From positions 144,398-208,397 of the forward strand of contig NZ_FRCC01000008.1 in assembly GCF_900142775.1 (NCBI RefSeq): a DNA stretch of 64,000 nucleotides, written 5' to 3'. The stretch is from Flavobacterium flevense (GTDB taxonomy: Bacteria; Bacteroidota; Bacteroidia; Flavobacteriales; Flavobacteriaceae). The notes beneath the pieces are model-generated. The model was not told where the DNA came from, made no database searches, and saw only the letters and a list, made by a program, of their open reading frames with translations. The translations under genes were made by a program, and so were the position numbers. Of the stretch, positions 44,713 to 54,142 are shown in pieces; the first letter of the stretch is position 1; each line of letters opens with the position of its first letter.

Positions 44713-45324
44713 TTATTTTTTTAATTTATCTTTAAAAACCTTTTCAAATTTTTCTAATTTAGGCTGGATTACCAGTCGGCAATAGGGTTTGTTTTTATTA
44801 AATGCATAATAATCCTGATGGTAATCCTCAGCTTCATAAAATTTAGTAAACGGCTCTACCTTAGTAACAATAGGATTGTCATAAGCTTTAGCTTTGTTTA
44901 AAGCGGTAATTATATCCTGGGCTGATTTTTTTTGCATCTCATTTCGGTAAAAAATGGAAGATCGGTATTGTGTTCCCACATCGGCACCCTGACGATTTAA
45001 AGTAGTAGGATCGTGAACAGTAAAAAAGACTTTTAAAATCTCCTCTAAATTGGTTTTAGTTTTGTCAAAAGTGATTTGGACTACTTCGGCATGTCCTGTT
45101 TTTCCTGTACAAACTTCTTCATAGCTTGGATTCACTGTTTTACCTCCCGAAAATCCGGAAACTACAGTTTTAACTCCTTCAAGGTTTTCAAAAATAGCTT
45201 CCACACACCAATAGCAGCCTGCTCCAAGTGTTATGGTTTCAAGATTAGAATTATTTTTTTTCGAATTATTTTGCCCTGTCATACTTAATGAAAGTAATAG
45301 TGCTAATAAAAATATCTTTTTCAT
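44713..45324 (-). CDS. msrA: Peptide-methionine (S)-S-oxide reductase MsrA, exported
   Basis: Reduces the S form of methionine sulfoxide in proteins. GCYWCVE at residues 36-42 contains the catalytic Cys37 (most homologues have GCFWC), followed by GVKTVVSGFSGG, GTQYRS and the EDYHQDY segment. An N-terminal signal peptide (MKKIFLLALLLSLSMTG) sends it to the periplasm. The msrB gene lies upstream on the same strand and is also exported, so the pair probably protects envelope proteins from oxidants. Confidence 0.95.
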   Translation of the reverse strand: MKKIFLLALLLSLSMTGQNNSKKNNSNLETITLGAGCYWCVEAIFENLEGVKTVVSGFSGGKTVNPSYEEVCTGKTGHAEVVQITFDKTKTNLEEILKVFFTVHDPTTLNRQGADVGTQYRSSIFYRNEMQKKSAQDIITALNKAKAYDNPIVTKVEPFTKFYEAEDYHQDYYAFNKNKPYCRLVIQPKLEKFEKVFKDKLKK

Positions 45325-45394
45325 GTTTAAACTTATTGGTATGTTGTAATTTACAACTAATTATAGGATAATTGTTTTGGTATTGAGGCAGGAG

Positions 45395-45946
45395 TTATTT
45401 AGCATCAGGAATAAAATCAAGTGCAATGGAATTCATGCAATATCTTTTTCCTGTTGGAGGCGGACCGTCATCAAAAAGGTGTCCTAAATGTCCGTCACAT
45501 CTTCCGCACAATACTTCTATCCGTTCCATGTTGTAGGAATAATCGTTTTTGTAAGTGACGCTTTTTTTATTTTCCTGTTCAAAAAAACTAGGCCACCCAC
45601 AGCTGCTTGAAAACTTAGCAGTAGATCGGAATAATAAATTACCGCAGGAAGCACAATAATAGGTTCCCTTGTCTTCAGTATTCCAATATTTTCCTGTAAA
45701 AGCCCTTTCAGTCTCGGCTTCTCGCATTACTAAATAAACATCTTCAGGTAGTACCTTTTTCCACTCAGCATCACTTAGTTTTAATTTGGTTGTATCGGTA
45801 TTAGAATAATAAGGATTGCCGGGTTTACTGATTTTATTTGCTGTTATTTTACTTTCTTGTACCGACTGTTTTTTTGTTTGTCCGCAAGCTGTAAAAATAA
45901 ACAGTGGTACTATAAAAAGTATATTTATCAAAGAATTTGTTTTCAT
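45395..45946 (-). CDS. msrB: Peptide-methionine (R)-S-oxide reductase MsrB, lipoprotein
   Basis: Reduces the R form of methionine sulfoxide. A lipobox (FIFTAC, acylated Cys21) makes it a lipoprotein, so it acts at the envelope. Two zinc-binding pairs (CASC and CGRC) and the catalytic cysteine in KRYCMNS near the C-terminus are present. The msrA gene follows 70 bases downstream on the same strand. A -7 box at 46006-46013 is placed for a shared transcript. Confidence 0.95.
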   Translation of the reverse strand: MKTNSLINILFIVPLFIFTACGQTKKQSVQESKITANKISKPGNPYYSNTDTTKLKLSDAEWKKVLPEDVYLVMREAETERAFTGKYWNTEDKGTYYCASCGNLLFRSTAKFSSSCGWPSFFEQENKKSVTYKNDYSYNMERIEVLCGRCDGHLGHLFDDGPPPTGKRYCMNSIALDFIPDAK

Positions 45947-46005
45947 TTTTTTTAGGTATTAAATGTTGCTTATGATTTTTTTAAACGATAAACTTCTGAT
46001 ACATA

Positions 46006-46013
46006 CAAAGATA
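46006..46013 (-). promoter_or_regulatory. Candidate -7 box TATCTTTG for msrB
   Basis: On the minus strand TATCTTTG fits TAnnTTTG and lies 60 bases before the msrB start. No TTG with correct spacing was found. Confidence 0.45.
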
Positions 46014-46233
46014 GTTAGCGAATTAGGCTTTTAATGTCACTTACTTTACAATTTAACAGCTATTTATAGGTTGTTTAACTCTTTATATTTACGTTGAAAT
46101 TTGTTTTTTGGTTTAAAATGAATTTAATAAAGTAAATAATAAGTTACAAATTTAAAATTTTTTATGCCCATTTTTTTTGCTTTTTAATTTCGAAAGAGAA
46201 CGTTAAAGCATGAAGGTTTCTTTATCTTTTTTG

Positions 46234-46241
46234 TATTTTTG
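46234..46241 (+). promoter_or_regulatory. Candidate -7 box TATTTTTG for idi
   Basis: TATTTTTG lies 17 bases before the idi start codon, giving a very short leader. The -33 TTG is not evident. Confidence 0.42.
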
Positions 46242-46258
46242 TCTAGCTATAAAAAAAT

Positions 46259-46786
46259 ATGACAGAAGAGAACGTAATACTGGTTAATGAAAAGGATGAG
46301 CAAATTGGCTTAATGCCAAAGTTAGAAGCTCATGAGAAAGCGGTATTACACCGTGCTTTTTCGGTTTTTATATTAAATGATAAAAATGAACTGATGTTGC
46401 AACAACGTGCACATCATAAATACCACTCCCCATTGTTGTGGACAAATACCTGTTGCAGTCATCAGCGTGAAGGCGAGACCAATCTTAAGGCAGGAAACCG
46501 AAGACTGATGGAAGAAATGGGATTCCGGACAGAACTTAAAGAATTATTTCATTTTATTTATAAAGCTCCATTTGATAACGGATTAACTGAGCATGAGTTA
46601 GATCATGTAATGATAGGTTATTATAATGAAAATCCGGTTATCAATCCTGAAGAAGCAGAATCCTGGAAATGGATGGGTATTGAAGCAGTAAAAGAGGATA
46701 TTTTGATCCATCCGGATAATTATACGGTCTGGTTTAAAATTATTTTCGATGAGTTTTATCATTATTTAGAAGAGCATACCGTTTAA
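46259..46786 (+). CDS. idi: Isopentenyl-diphosphate Delta-isomerase, type I
   Basis: Interconverts IPP and DMAPP for isoprenoid (menaquinone, carotenoid, undecaprenol) synthesis. The Nudix-like fold shows TNTCCSHQREGE with the catalytic cysteine, the Nudix-type LMEEMGF segment, and LTEHELDHVMIG with the catalytic and metal-binding acidic residues. At 175 residues the length is usual. Followed closely by queD and then manA. Confidence 0.95.
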   Translation: MTEENVILVNEKDEQIGLMPKLEAHEKAVLHRAFSVFILNDKNELMLQQRAHHKYHSPLLWTNTCCSHQREGETNLKAGNRRLMEEMGFRTELKELFHFIYKAPFDNGLTEHELDHVMIGYYNENPVINPEEAESWKWMGIEAVKEDILIHPDNYTVWFKIIFDEFYHYLEEHTV

Positions 46787-46817
46787 ATAATAATTTTTTT
46801 GAATCTAAAACAGGATT

Positions 46818-47228
46818 ATGATAGTAACAATAAGTAGAAAAGCCCATTTTAATGCAGCGCATCGTTTGTATCGCAAAGATTGGACTTTTGAGCAAAATGA
46901 TGCTGTATTTGGTAAATGTAATAATCCTAATTTTCACGGTCATAATTATGAATTAATAGTAAGTGTAACCGGGGCAGTTGATCCTGAAACAGGTTTTGTT
47001 ATGGATGCTAAAGTTTTGGCAGCTATCATTAAAGAAGAAGTAGAAGATCCTTTTGATCATAAAAATCTAAATGTAGATGTAGCGGAGTTTGAAAATTTGA
47101 ATCCTACTGCCGAAAATATTGCTGTAGTGATTTGGAATAAAATCAGAAAAAAAATAGCATCAAAATTTGAATTAGAAGTGGTTTTGTATGAAACACCACG
47201 CAATTTTGTAACTTATAAAGGATTGTAA
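46818..47228 (+). CDS. queD: 6-carboxytetrahydropterin / 6-pyruvoyltetrahydropterin synthase family protein
   Basis: The 136-residue protein has the zinc-binding histidines of HFNAAH and FHGHNY, a catalytic cysteine in FGKCNNPN, and the GFVMDAKVL and DHKNLN segments of this family. QueD makes 6-carboxytetrahydropterin for queuosine; related PTPS proteins make pterins. GTP cyclohydrolase I, which makes their substrate, is encoded at 51938. It follows idi by 31 bases. Confidence 0.9.
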   Translation: MIVTISRKAHFNAAHRLYRKDWTFEQNDAVFGKCNNPNFHGHNYELIVSVTGAVDPETGFVMDAKVLAAIIKEEVEDPFDHKNLNVDVAEFENLNPTAENIAVVIWNKIRKKIASKFELEVVLYETPRNFVTYKGL

Positions 47229-47326
47229 GCTTGTTTTAAAATAATATGATAATTTTTCTCTGTATTGAAAAAGTATTGTTGAATTGAAAATTGATTGTAT
47301 AATCTATATAAATGATTTAAAAGTAC

Positions 47327-47358
47327 TTGTCTTCAGGCGAGCACTATCTTTACTTTTG
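47327..47358 (+). promoter_or_regulatory. Promoter TTG-N21-TACTTTTG upstream of manA
   Basis: TTG at 47327-47329 and TACTTTTG at 47351-47358 are 21 bases apart and match the consensus fully. The TTG could be misread as an in-frame start for a longer ManA; the promoter match argues for the ATG at 47381. Confidence 0.75.
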
Positions 47359-47380
47359 TTTTAATAAAAAATATATAAAA

Positions 47381-48349
47381 ATGATAAATAATATATACCC
47401 GATGCAATTTGAGCCTATTCTGAAAGACAGAATCTGGGGAGGAGAAAAATTAAAAACCGTACTTAATAAATCTATTACATCATCTACAACAGGCGAAAGT
47501 TGGGAGTTGTCAACTGTTGAAGGAGATGTGAGTGTGATTTCCAATGGAGTTTTAAAAGGAAAATCATTGCTTGAAGTAATTGATGAAATTCCTAATGAAC
47601 TATTAGGAACAGCGGTTTATAAAAAATTTGGAAAGCAATTCCCGTTACTTTTTAAATATTTAGATGCCCGTGAAGATTTATCCATTCAGGTTCATCCTAA
47701 TGATAAACTGGCTAAGGAACGTCATAATTCTTTTGGTAAAACAGAAATGTGGTACATCATGCAGGCGGATACTGATGCCAGAATTATAGTGGGTTTTAAA
47801 GAAAAGTCTAATGCTGATGAATATGTGAAGAATCTGGAGAATAAAACCCTGCTTTCTATTCTTGATGATGTAAAAGTAAAATCAGGAGATGTGTTTTTTC
47901 TAGAAACTGGAACTGTTCATGCTATCGGAGCGGGATTAGTAGTGGCTGAGATTCAGCAGACTTCTGATATTACGTATCGTATTTACGATTTTGACAGAGT
48001 AGATGCTAATGGGAATGGACGTGAATTGCATATTGATTTGGCCTTAGATGCTATTAATTATGAAAAGGTAGACACTTATAAACAATATGATAAAGTGAGT
48101 AATCAATCAAATGAAGTGGTTGATTGTCCTTATTTTACAACTAATTTTATTCCTTTGGATGGAGAACTTTTAGCAAAAAAATCAGGAGATACATTTACTG
48201 TTTATATGTGTGTGGAAGGTAGTTTTGAAATAGAATGTAATGGTGTTCAGTATACTTATAAAAAAGGAGATACGGTTTTGATTCCTGCAGCTGTAAGTGA
48301 GTTGGTTTTGAGTGGAAAAGCTTCTGTTTTAGAAATTTACATTTCATAG
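47381..48349 (+). CDS. manA: Mannose-6-phosphate isomerase, class I (ManA-type)
   Basis: Interconverts fructose-6-phosphate and mannose-6-phosphate, feeding GDP-mannose, GDP-fucose and surface glycans. The 322-residue protein has DRIWGGEKL, the zinc-binding QVHPND, FLETGTVHAIG and the arginine-containing YRIYDFDR. I use the ATG at 47381 because the in-frame TTG at 47327 is the -33 element of a promoter. The length matches short bacteroidetal ManA proteins. Confidence 0.93.
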   Translation: MINNIYPMQFEPILKDRIWGGEKLKTVLNKSITSSTTGESWELSTVEGDVSVISNGVLKGKSLLEVIDEIPNELLGTAVYKKFGKQFPLLFKYLDAREDLSIQVHPNDKLAKERHNSFGKTEMWYIMQADTDARIIVGFKEKSNADEYVKNLENKTLLSILDDVKVKSGDVFFLETGTVHAIGAGLVVAEIQQTSDITYRIYDFDRVDANGNGRELHIDLALDAINYEKVDTYKQYDKVSNQSNEVVDCPYFTTNFIPLDGELLAKKSGDTFTVYMCVEGSFEIECNGVQYTYKKGDTVLIPAAVSELVLSGKASVLEIYIS

Positions 48350-48371
48350 TGACTAATAAAAAGTTTATGTG

Positions 48372-48379
48372 TACTTTTG
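48372..48379 (+). promoter_or_regulatory. Candidate -7 box TACTTTTG
   Basis: TACTTTTG lies 27 bases before the ATG at 48407. No TTG at -33 was found. It supports the short start of the next gene. Confidence 0.45.
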
Positions 48380-48406
48380 CAAACGCAAATTAAAATTAAA
48401 ATAAAA

Positions 48407-48673
48407 ATGGCAAACGTTAAGAATTTAAAGAAAGACATCAATTACGTTTTAGGAGATATTATTGAAGCAGTTTACTTATTTGAAATTTCAACTACAGGAA
48501 AACCAACAGAAGAAACGAACAATTTAATTGATGAAGCTATTGCTGCTTTTGATAATTTAATTGCAAAAGTGAATGCTAAGAATGTTGAAAATAAGAAAGC
48601 GCATTTCAAACAAATCAATGTAGAATTGGAACAAACTGCTAATCAATTGATTGCTAAAATCAACGAATTGTAG
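48407..48673 (+). CDS. Conserved small helical protein, unknown function
   Basis: An 88-residue, almost wholly helical protein (NVKNLKKDINYVLGDIIEA; IDEAIAAFDNLIAKVNAKN) that probably forms a coiled coil or helical bundle. I do not recognise a family. I start it at ATG 48407 because a -7 box covers the upstream TTG extension at 48377. It stands alone before the tRNA genes. Confidence 0.65.
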   Translation: MANVKNLKKDINYVLGDIIEAVYLFEISTTGKPTEETNNLIDEAIAAFDNLIAKVNAKNVENKKAHFKQINVELEQTANQLIAKINEL

Positions 48674-48706
48674 TAAAAAAAAGGTCAAAAAAAGTTTGAA
48701 ATTATT

Positions 48707-48736
48707 TTGGAATAACAAAATACAGACTTATATTTG
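48707..48736 (+). promoter_or_regulatory. Strong promoter TTG-N19-TATATTTG for tRNA-Thr genes
   Basis: TTG at 48707-48709 and TATATTTG at 48729-48736 with 19 bases between them match the consensus exactly. The first tRNA begins 16 bases after the -7 box. Confidence 0.8.
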
Positions 48737-48751
48737 CACCCGTAATGAGAC

Positions 48752-48825
48752 GCCAGCGTAGCTCAGTTGGCTAGAGCAGCTGATTTGTAATCAGCAGGTC
48801 GTGGGTTCGAGTCCCTCCGCCGGCT
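48752..48825 (+). tRNA. tRNA-Thr (anticodon TGT)
   Basis: A 74-base cloverleaf with acceptor arms GCCAGCG / CGCCGGC, a 5-base anticodon stem (GCTGA/TCAGC) and the loop TTTGTAA, giving anticodon TGT, which reads ACA. The T-loop is TTCGAGT. The acceptor stem has one A-C mismatch. CCA is not encoded. Confidence 0.95.
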
Positions 48826-48829
48826 CAAA

Positions 48830-48860
48830 AAACCATCTATATTTTAGGTGGTTTTTTATT
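48830..48860 (+). terminator. Hairpin terminator after first tRNA-Thr
   Basis: AAACCATCT and AGGTGGTTT pair over 9 bases with one G-T pair and a 7-base loop, followed by T residues. Confidence 0.65.
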
Positions 48861-48895
48861 TAAATTGACGCTTCATTACAAAAACATATTGAGTC

Positions 48896-48969
48896 GCCAG
48901 CGTAGCTCAGTTGGCTAGAGCAGCTGATTTGTAATCAGCAGGTCGTGGGTTCGAGTCCCTCCGCCGGCT
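48896..48969 (+). tRNA. tRNA-Thr (anticodon TGT), second identical copy
   Basis: Identical in all 74 bases to the copy at 48752, 70 bases further on. Its own promoter is not evident, so it may depend on read-through past the weak terminator between the copies. Confidence 0.95.
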
Positions 48970-48975
48970 CAAAAT

Positions 48976-49010
48976 AAAACCACTTAAGAAATTAGGTGGT
49001 TTTTTGTTTT
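48976..49010 (+). terminator. Hairpin terminator after second tRNA-Thr
   Basis: AAAACCAC and GTGGTTTT pair around a 12-base loop, followed by a T run. It is similar in sequence to the terminator after the first tRNA, as expected of a duplicated unit. Confidence 0.7.
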
Positions 49011-49042
49011 TAGGGCTTTATGAAATTTGGTGAAAAACACAA

Positions 49043-49081
49043 AAAAATGCCGTCTAACTAAATTGGTTAGACGGCATTTTT
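49043..49081. terminator. Strong bidirectional terminator
   Basis: A perfect 16-base stem (AAAAATGCCGTCTAAC / GTTAGACGGCATTTTT) with a 7-base loop separates the tRNA genes from the convergent lgt gene. A and T tracts at both ends suit both directions. Confidence 0.92.
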
Positions 49082-49102
49082 ATTATTGGAGTGTTTTTGA
49101 AA

Positions 49103-50029
49103 CTATATTTTTATAGGTTTTTCGGCAGTAAATATAAAATAGAAACCAATAAGTATAAAAGGAATGCTTAGCCATTGACCTGTAGAAAGCAGTCCCAGAG
49201 CATTTTCAAAGCCACCCTGACTTTCTTTTACGGATTCTACTACCATTCGAACCGAAAATAATAATACAAGGAATAATCCAAATAAAAATCCTGATTTTTC
49301 TCTCGCTTCTGTTTTCCAGTATAGGTAAAACAGGATTGCAAATACAAAAACATAACAAAACGCCTCATATAATTGTGCCGGATGTTTAACAGGTACCTGA
49401 GCTAATAAATTAGCAAATTTAGGGTTTGTGGCAATAGCGGTATAAGCTTCTTTGGGGTTAGGAATTTGTGTTTCATTCACAGCATCTGCTTTGCTGAAAT
49501 AATCATGAATAAACTTGATCCCGAAAGATGAAGTTGTTTCTTTTCCAACAATTTCTGAATTGAAAAAGTTGCCTAATCTCACAAATATGGCGCCACTTGC
49601 AACAGCGATTACAACACGGTCTAAAATCCAGAGCAAAGGTCTTTTTAGGATGTTTTTGCTGTAATAATACATGGCAACAATTATTGATATTGCTGCTCCA
49701 TGACTTGCCAGTCCCTGATAACCTGTGAATTCAAATTTAGGTGAGAATCGAAATGGTAAAAATATTTCAAGAAGATGGTTTCTAAAATATTCCCAATCAT
49801 AAAATAACACATGTCCTAGTCGGGCACCTATTAATGTAGCGAGAACCGTCCAGACAAACAAAGAGTCCAGTTTTTCAAGGGATTCATTTTCACGTTCGAA
49901 AATGTTTTTCATGATGTACCAGCCTAGTCCAAAAGCAACTACAAACATTAAACTGTAGTATCTGATTACAAAAAAACCTAAATCGATACCTTCTGATGGA
50001 TTCCATACGATATTTAAAGCGTGTGTCAT
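49103..50029 (-). CDS. lgt: Prolipoprotein diacylglyceryl transferase
   Basis: The first enzyme of lipoprotein maturation; it attaches diacylglycerol to the lipobox cysteine in the inner membrane. About seven membrane helices are present, with the signature FVRLGNFFNSEIVG and the later KHPAQLYEAF segment. At 308 residues it is in the usual range. Lipoproteins made with it here include MsrB. yidD lies 60 bases upstream. Confidence 0.96.
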   Translation of the reverse strand: MTHALNIVWNPSEGIDLGFFVIRYYSLMFVVAFGLGWYIMKNIFERENESLEKLDSLFVWTVLATLIGARLGHVLFYDWEYFRNHLLEIFLPFRFSPKFEFTGYQGLASHGAAISIIVAMYYYSKNILKRPLLWILDRVVIAVASGAIFVRLGNFFNSEIVGKETTSSFGIKFIHDYFSKADAVNETQIPNPKEAYTAIATNPKFANLLAQVPVKHPAQLYEAFCYVFVFAILFYLYWKTEAREKSGFLFGLFLVLLFSVRMVVESVKESQGGFENALGLLSTGQWLSIPFILIGFYFIFTAEKPIKI

Positions 50030-50089
50030 GTATTCTTTTTTATATATGTAAAAGTAAATATTTTAAGTAAAACCAGTACTAATTAAAGG

Positions 50090-50338
50090 TTAATGTTTAT
50101 GATTGTGTCTTTTTTCAGGAACGGGGTCATAACCACTTTTCCCCCAGGGATGACAGCTAAAGATTCTTTTTAAACCCAAATAGCCTCCATAAAATAAACC
50201 GTGCGTTTTTAAAGCTTCAATCATATAAGCAGAGCATGTAGGTGTAAATCGGCAAGTTGCCGGTGTTAGAGGAGAAATTACCAATTGGTAAATTCGCACC
50301 AGAAATACAAAGGGCAATATGATGATTTTTGAAAACAT
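50090..50338 (-). CDS. yidD: Membrane protein insertion efficiency factor YidD
   Basis: An 82-residue peripheral membrane protein with the family core [20 protein letters not shown] followed by [10 protein letters not shown] and [12 protein letters not shown]. It assists YidC-dependent insertion. Length and motif are fully typical. It sits between cysS and lgt on the same strand. Confidence 0.95.
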   Translation of the reverse strand: MFSKIIILPFVFLVRIYQLVISPLTPATCRFTPTCSAYMIEALKTHGLFYGGYLGLKRIFSCHPWGKSGYDPVPEKRHNHKH

Positions 50339-50393
50339 TTTTAGAATTTATGGATTGAAATCATGATAAATATTTTCAATGTGATTTAATAAA

Positions 50394-51872
<1,479 letters not shown>

Positions 51873-51937
51873 GTTTTGTTTTTTGTGAGCTGTTTAACCG
51901 GTTTACATTTTATAATTTTTGTAAAATGCAGCGGTTT

Positions 51938-52609
51938 TTAGAATTTTGTTTCTAGTTTGATATAGTCTAAAAATTCTCTTCTGCATTGTGCTTCTTTGAA
52001 TTTTCCTCCAAATTCGGATGTTACGGTACTGCTTTCAATATCGCTGATTCCTCTGGAGTTTACACAAAGATGTTTGGCGTCAATTACGCAGGCTACATCT
52101 TCGGTTCCTAAAGCTTGTTGCAATTCCTGAACAATCTGCATGGTAAGACGTTCCTGTACCTGAGGTCTTTTAGAATAATATTCTACAATACGATTCATTT
52201 TTGATAAGCCTATTACGGTACCATTAGAAATATAAGCTACGTGAGCTCTTCCAATAATTGGTAATAAGTGGTGTTCGCAGGTAGAGTAAACAATGATGTT
52301 TTTTTCAACCAGCATTTCACCATATTTGTAGTTGTTGTCAAAAGTAGAGGCTTTTGGTTTTCTGGCTGGATTTAATCCTCCAAAAATCTCTTTTACAAAC
52401 ATTTTTGCTACACGATTAGGCGTGCCTTTTAAGCTGTCGTCTGTTAAGTCCATTCCCAGAGTTAAAAGAATGTTTTCGACGTCTTTTTTTATTTTTTCAA
52501 TTTTTTCATCATCCGAAATGGCAAAAGCGTCTTCGCGCATTGGATTTTGTGCACTTGAACCAATGTGATTGTCTCCTATTGGATCATGCATTTCTTCATT
52601 TTGTATCAT
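51938..52609 (-). CDS. folE: GTP cyclohydrolase I
   Basis: Converts GTP to dihydroneopterin triphosphate, the entry to folate and pterin/queuosine pathways. YSTCEHHLLPIIGRAHVAY holds the zinc cysteine and histidines; the second zinc cysteine is in HLCVNSRGI. The length of 223 residues is usual, with an acidic N-terminal extension. cysS follows 65 bases downstream on the same strand. Confidence 0.96.
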   Translation of the reverse strand: MIQNEEMHDPIGDNHIGSSAQNPMREDAFAISDDEKIEKIKKDVENILLTLGMDLTDDSLKGTPNRVAKMFVKEIFGGLNPARKPKASTFDNNYKYGEMLVEKNIIVYSTCEHHLLPIIGRAHVAYISNGTVIGLSKMNRIVEYYSKRPQVQERLTMQIVQELQQALGTEDVACVIDAKHLCVNSRGISDIESSTVTSEFGGKFKEAQCRREFLDYIKLETKF

Positions 52610-52744
52610 TAAATACTACTGTTATATTGGGTGTATATTTTTAAGGCTGTAAAGATAATTAATATAAACTAAAGAATTTCTATAGCTTTTGATAAAAATC
52701 AGCTCTTTTATGGCTGCTGATTCATCTTGTTTTCTTGCATTTGT

Positions 52745-52788
52745 TAAAAAAAATAAAGACAATAACGTGAAATAGGTTATTGTCTTTA
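52745..52788 (-). terminator. Terminator of the aminotransferase gene
   Basis: A perfect 13-base stem (TAAAGACAATAAC / GTTATTGTCTTTA) with a 9-base loop is followed on the minus strand by a T-rich tract. It separates the aminotransferase gene from folE. Confidence 0.85.
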
Positions 52789-52820
52789 TAATGTTGTTTT
52801 TTGTTTAAAAAAATAGTGTT

Positions 52821-54017
52821 CTAGAGTGCGTTATAAGTAGCTATGGCGTCTTTTAGAATATGAACTGCTTTAGTTAAATCTTCTTTGTTAAGCACATAAG
52901 CAATACGCACCTGATTTAAACCCATTCCGGGAGTAGAATAAAATCCGGCTGCAGGAGCTACCATGACCGTTTCTCCGTTTAAATTATAACTTTCTAATAG
53001 CCATTGCGCAAAAGTTTCGGTATTGTCTACAGGAAGTTCAGCAATACAGTAAAAAGCTGCTTTAGGTGGCGTAACTACTACACCTTCAATTTTGTTTAAT
53101 TCAGCAATTAAGGTATCTCTTCGTCCTTTGTATTCTTCGATTACTTCGTCAAAATAACTTTGCGGCGTGTCAATAGCTGCCTCACAGGCAATTTGTTCAA
53201 TTGTAGGCGGACATAAACGTGCCTGCGCAAATTTCATTGCGGTAGCGATAACTTGTTTGTTTTTAGTCACCATACAACCAATTCGGGCACCACACATGCT
53301 GTAACGTTTGGAAACCGAATCAATCATGATTACATTTTGTTCCAAACCAATCAGGTTCATTACTGAATAATGTTTGTCCTTTTCGTCATAGATAAATTCG
53401 CGATATACTTCATCAGCTATCAAAAATAAATCGTGTTTTTTTACCAGTTCTCCTAGTTGCTGAATTTCGGATTCTGAGTATAAATTCCCCGTTGGATTAC
53501 TGGGATTACAAATTAATATGGCTTTTGTTTTTGGTGTAATTAATTTTTCGAAAGCTTCAATAGAAGGCAGTGTAAATCCGCTTTCAAAACTTGAATTTAC
53601 AGGAATTACAGTAGCACTTGATTCTTCAGAAAAAGCGTGATAATTTGCATAAAAAGGTTCCGGAATGATTATCTCATCTCCCGGATCCATAATACTGCCC
53701 AGTGCAAACAATAAAGCTTCTGAACCACCGGTAGTGATCATAATATCAGTATAGTCCACTCTTACATTTTGATTGGTGTAAAATTGGGCTAATTTTTTTC
53801 GGTAACTTTCATAACCAGCCGAGGGACCATATTCAATGATCTCCATGTTGATGTTTTTAATGGCTTGAATGGCTATTTCTGGACTTTTTATATCAGGTTG
53901 ACCTATATTTAAGTGATATACTTTCAGGCCTTTTTTATTAGCTATGTCAGCAAAGGGAGCCAATTTTCGAATTGGCGATTCAGGCATTTTACGGCCTCTT
54001 ATTGAAATTTCAGGCAT
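52821..54017 (-). CDS. PLP-dependent class I/II aminotransferase
   Basis: The 398-residue protein has the fold-type I pattern: YGPSAGYESYRKKLAQFY, ICNPSNPTGNLYSE, LIADEVYREF with the cofactor aspartate, and the PLP lysine in DSVSKRYSMCGARIGC. This is the aspartate/aromatic aminotransferase group. The amino donor cannot be fixed from sequence. It is a single-gene unit ended by a hairpin. Confidence 0.92.
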   Translation of the reverse strand: MPEISIRGRKMPESPIRKLAPFADIANKKGLKVYHLNIGQPDIKSPEIAIQAIKNINMEIIEYGPSAGYESYRKKLAQFYTNQNVRVDYTDIMITTGGSEALLFALGSIMDPGDEIIIPEPFYANYHAFSEESSATVIPVNSSFESGFTLPSIEAFEKLITPKTKAILICNPSNPTGNLYSESEIQQLGELVKKHDLFLIADEVYREFIYDEKDKHYSVMNLIGLEQNVIMIDSVSKRYSMCGARIGCMVTKNKQVIATAMKFAQARLCPPTIEQIACEAAIDTPQSYFDEVIEEYKGRRDTLIAELNKIEGVVVTPPKAAFYCIAELPVDNTETFAQWLLESYNLNGETVMVAPAAGFYSTPGMGLNQVRIAYVLNKEDLTKAVHILKDAIATYNAL

Positions 54018-54142
54018 CTTATATAAAAATTTGATGCAAATTTGCGATTTTTTTTTTGAACTATGCTACCTATCGTTTTACAATTTGAAATTATATCGTT
54101 TTATAAACAAGAATTTTATTAACTTTATAGAAACAGCTTGTG

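Larger units (their letters stand above)
45947..46258. other. Divergent intergenic region between msrB and idi
   Basis: No gene is seen in these 312 AT-rich bases. They contain candidate -7 boxes for both flanking genes (46006-46013 minus, 46234-46241 plus). No repeat or hairpin of note was found. Confidence 0.6.

Noticed and set aside
47327..47380. TTG start extending ManA by 18 residues
   Set aside because: The TTG is the -33 element of a well-matched promoter and the extension contains the -7 box.
48752..48969. tRNA genes as an integration site of a mobile island
   Set aside because: No integrase and no partial tRNA copy as an attachment site is seen; the two complete tRNAs look like a simple tandem duplication.
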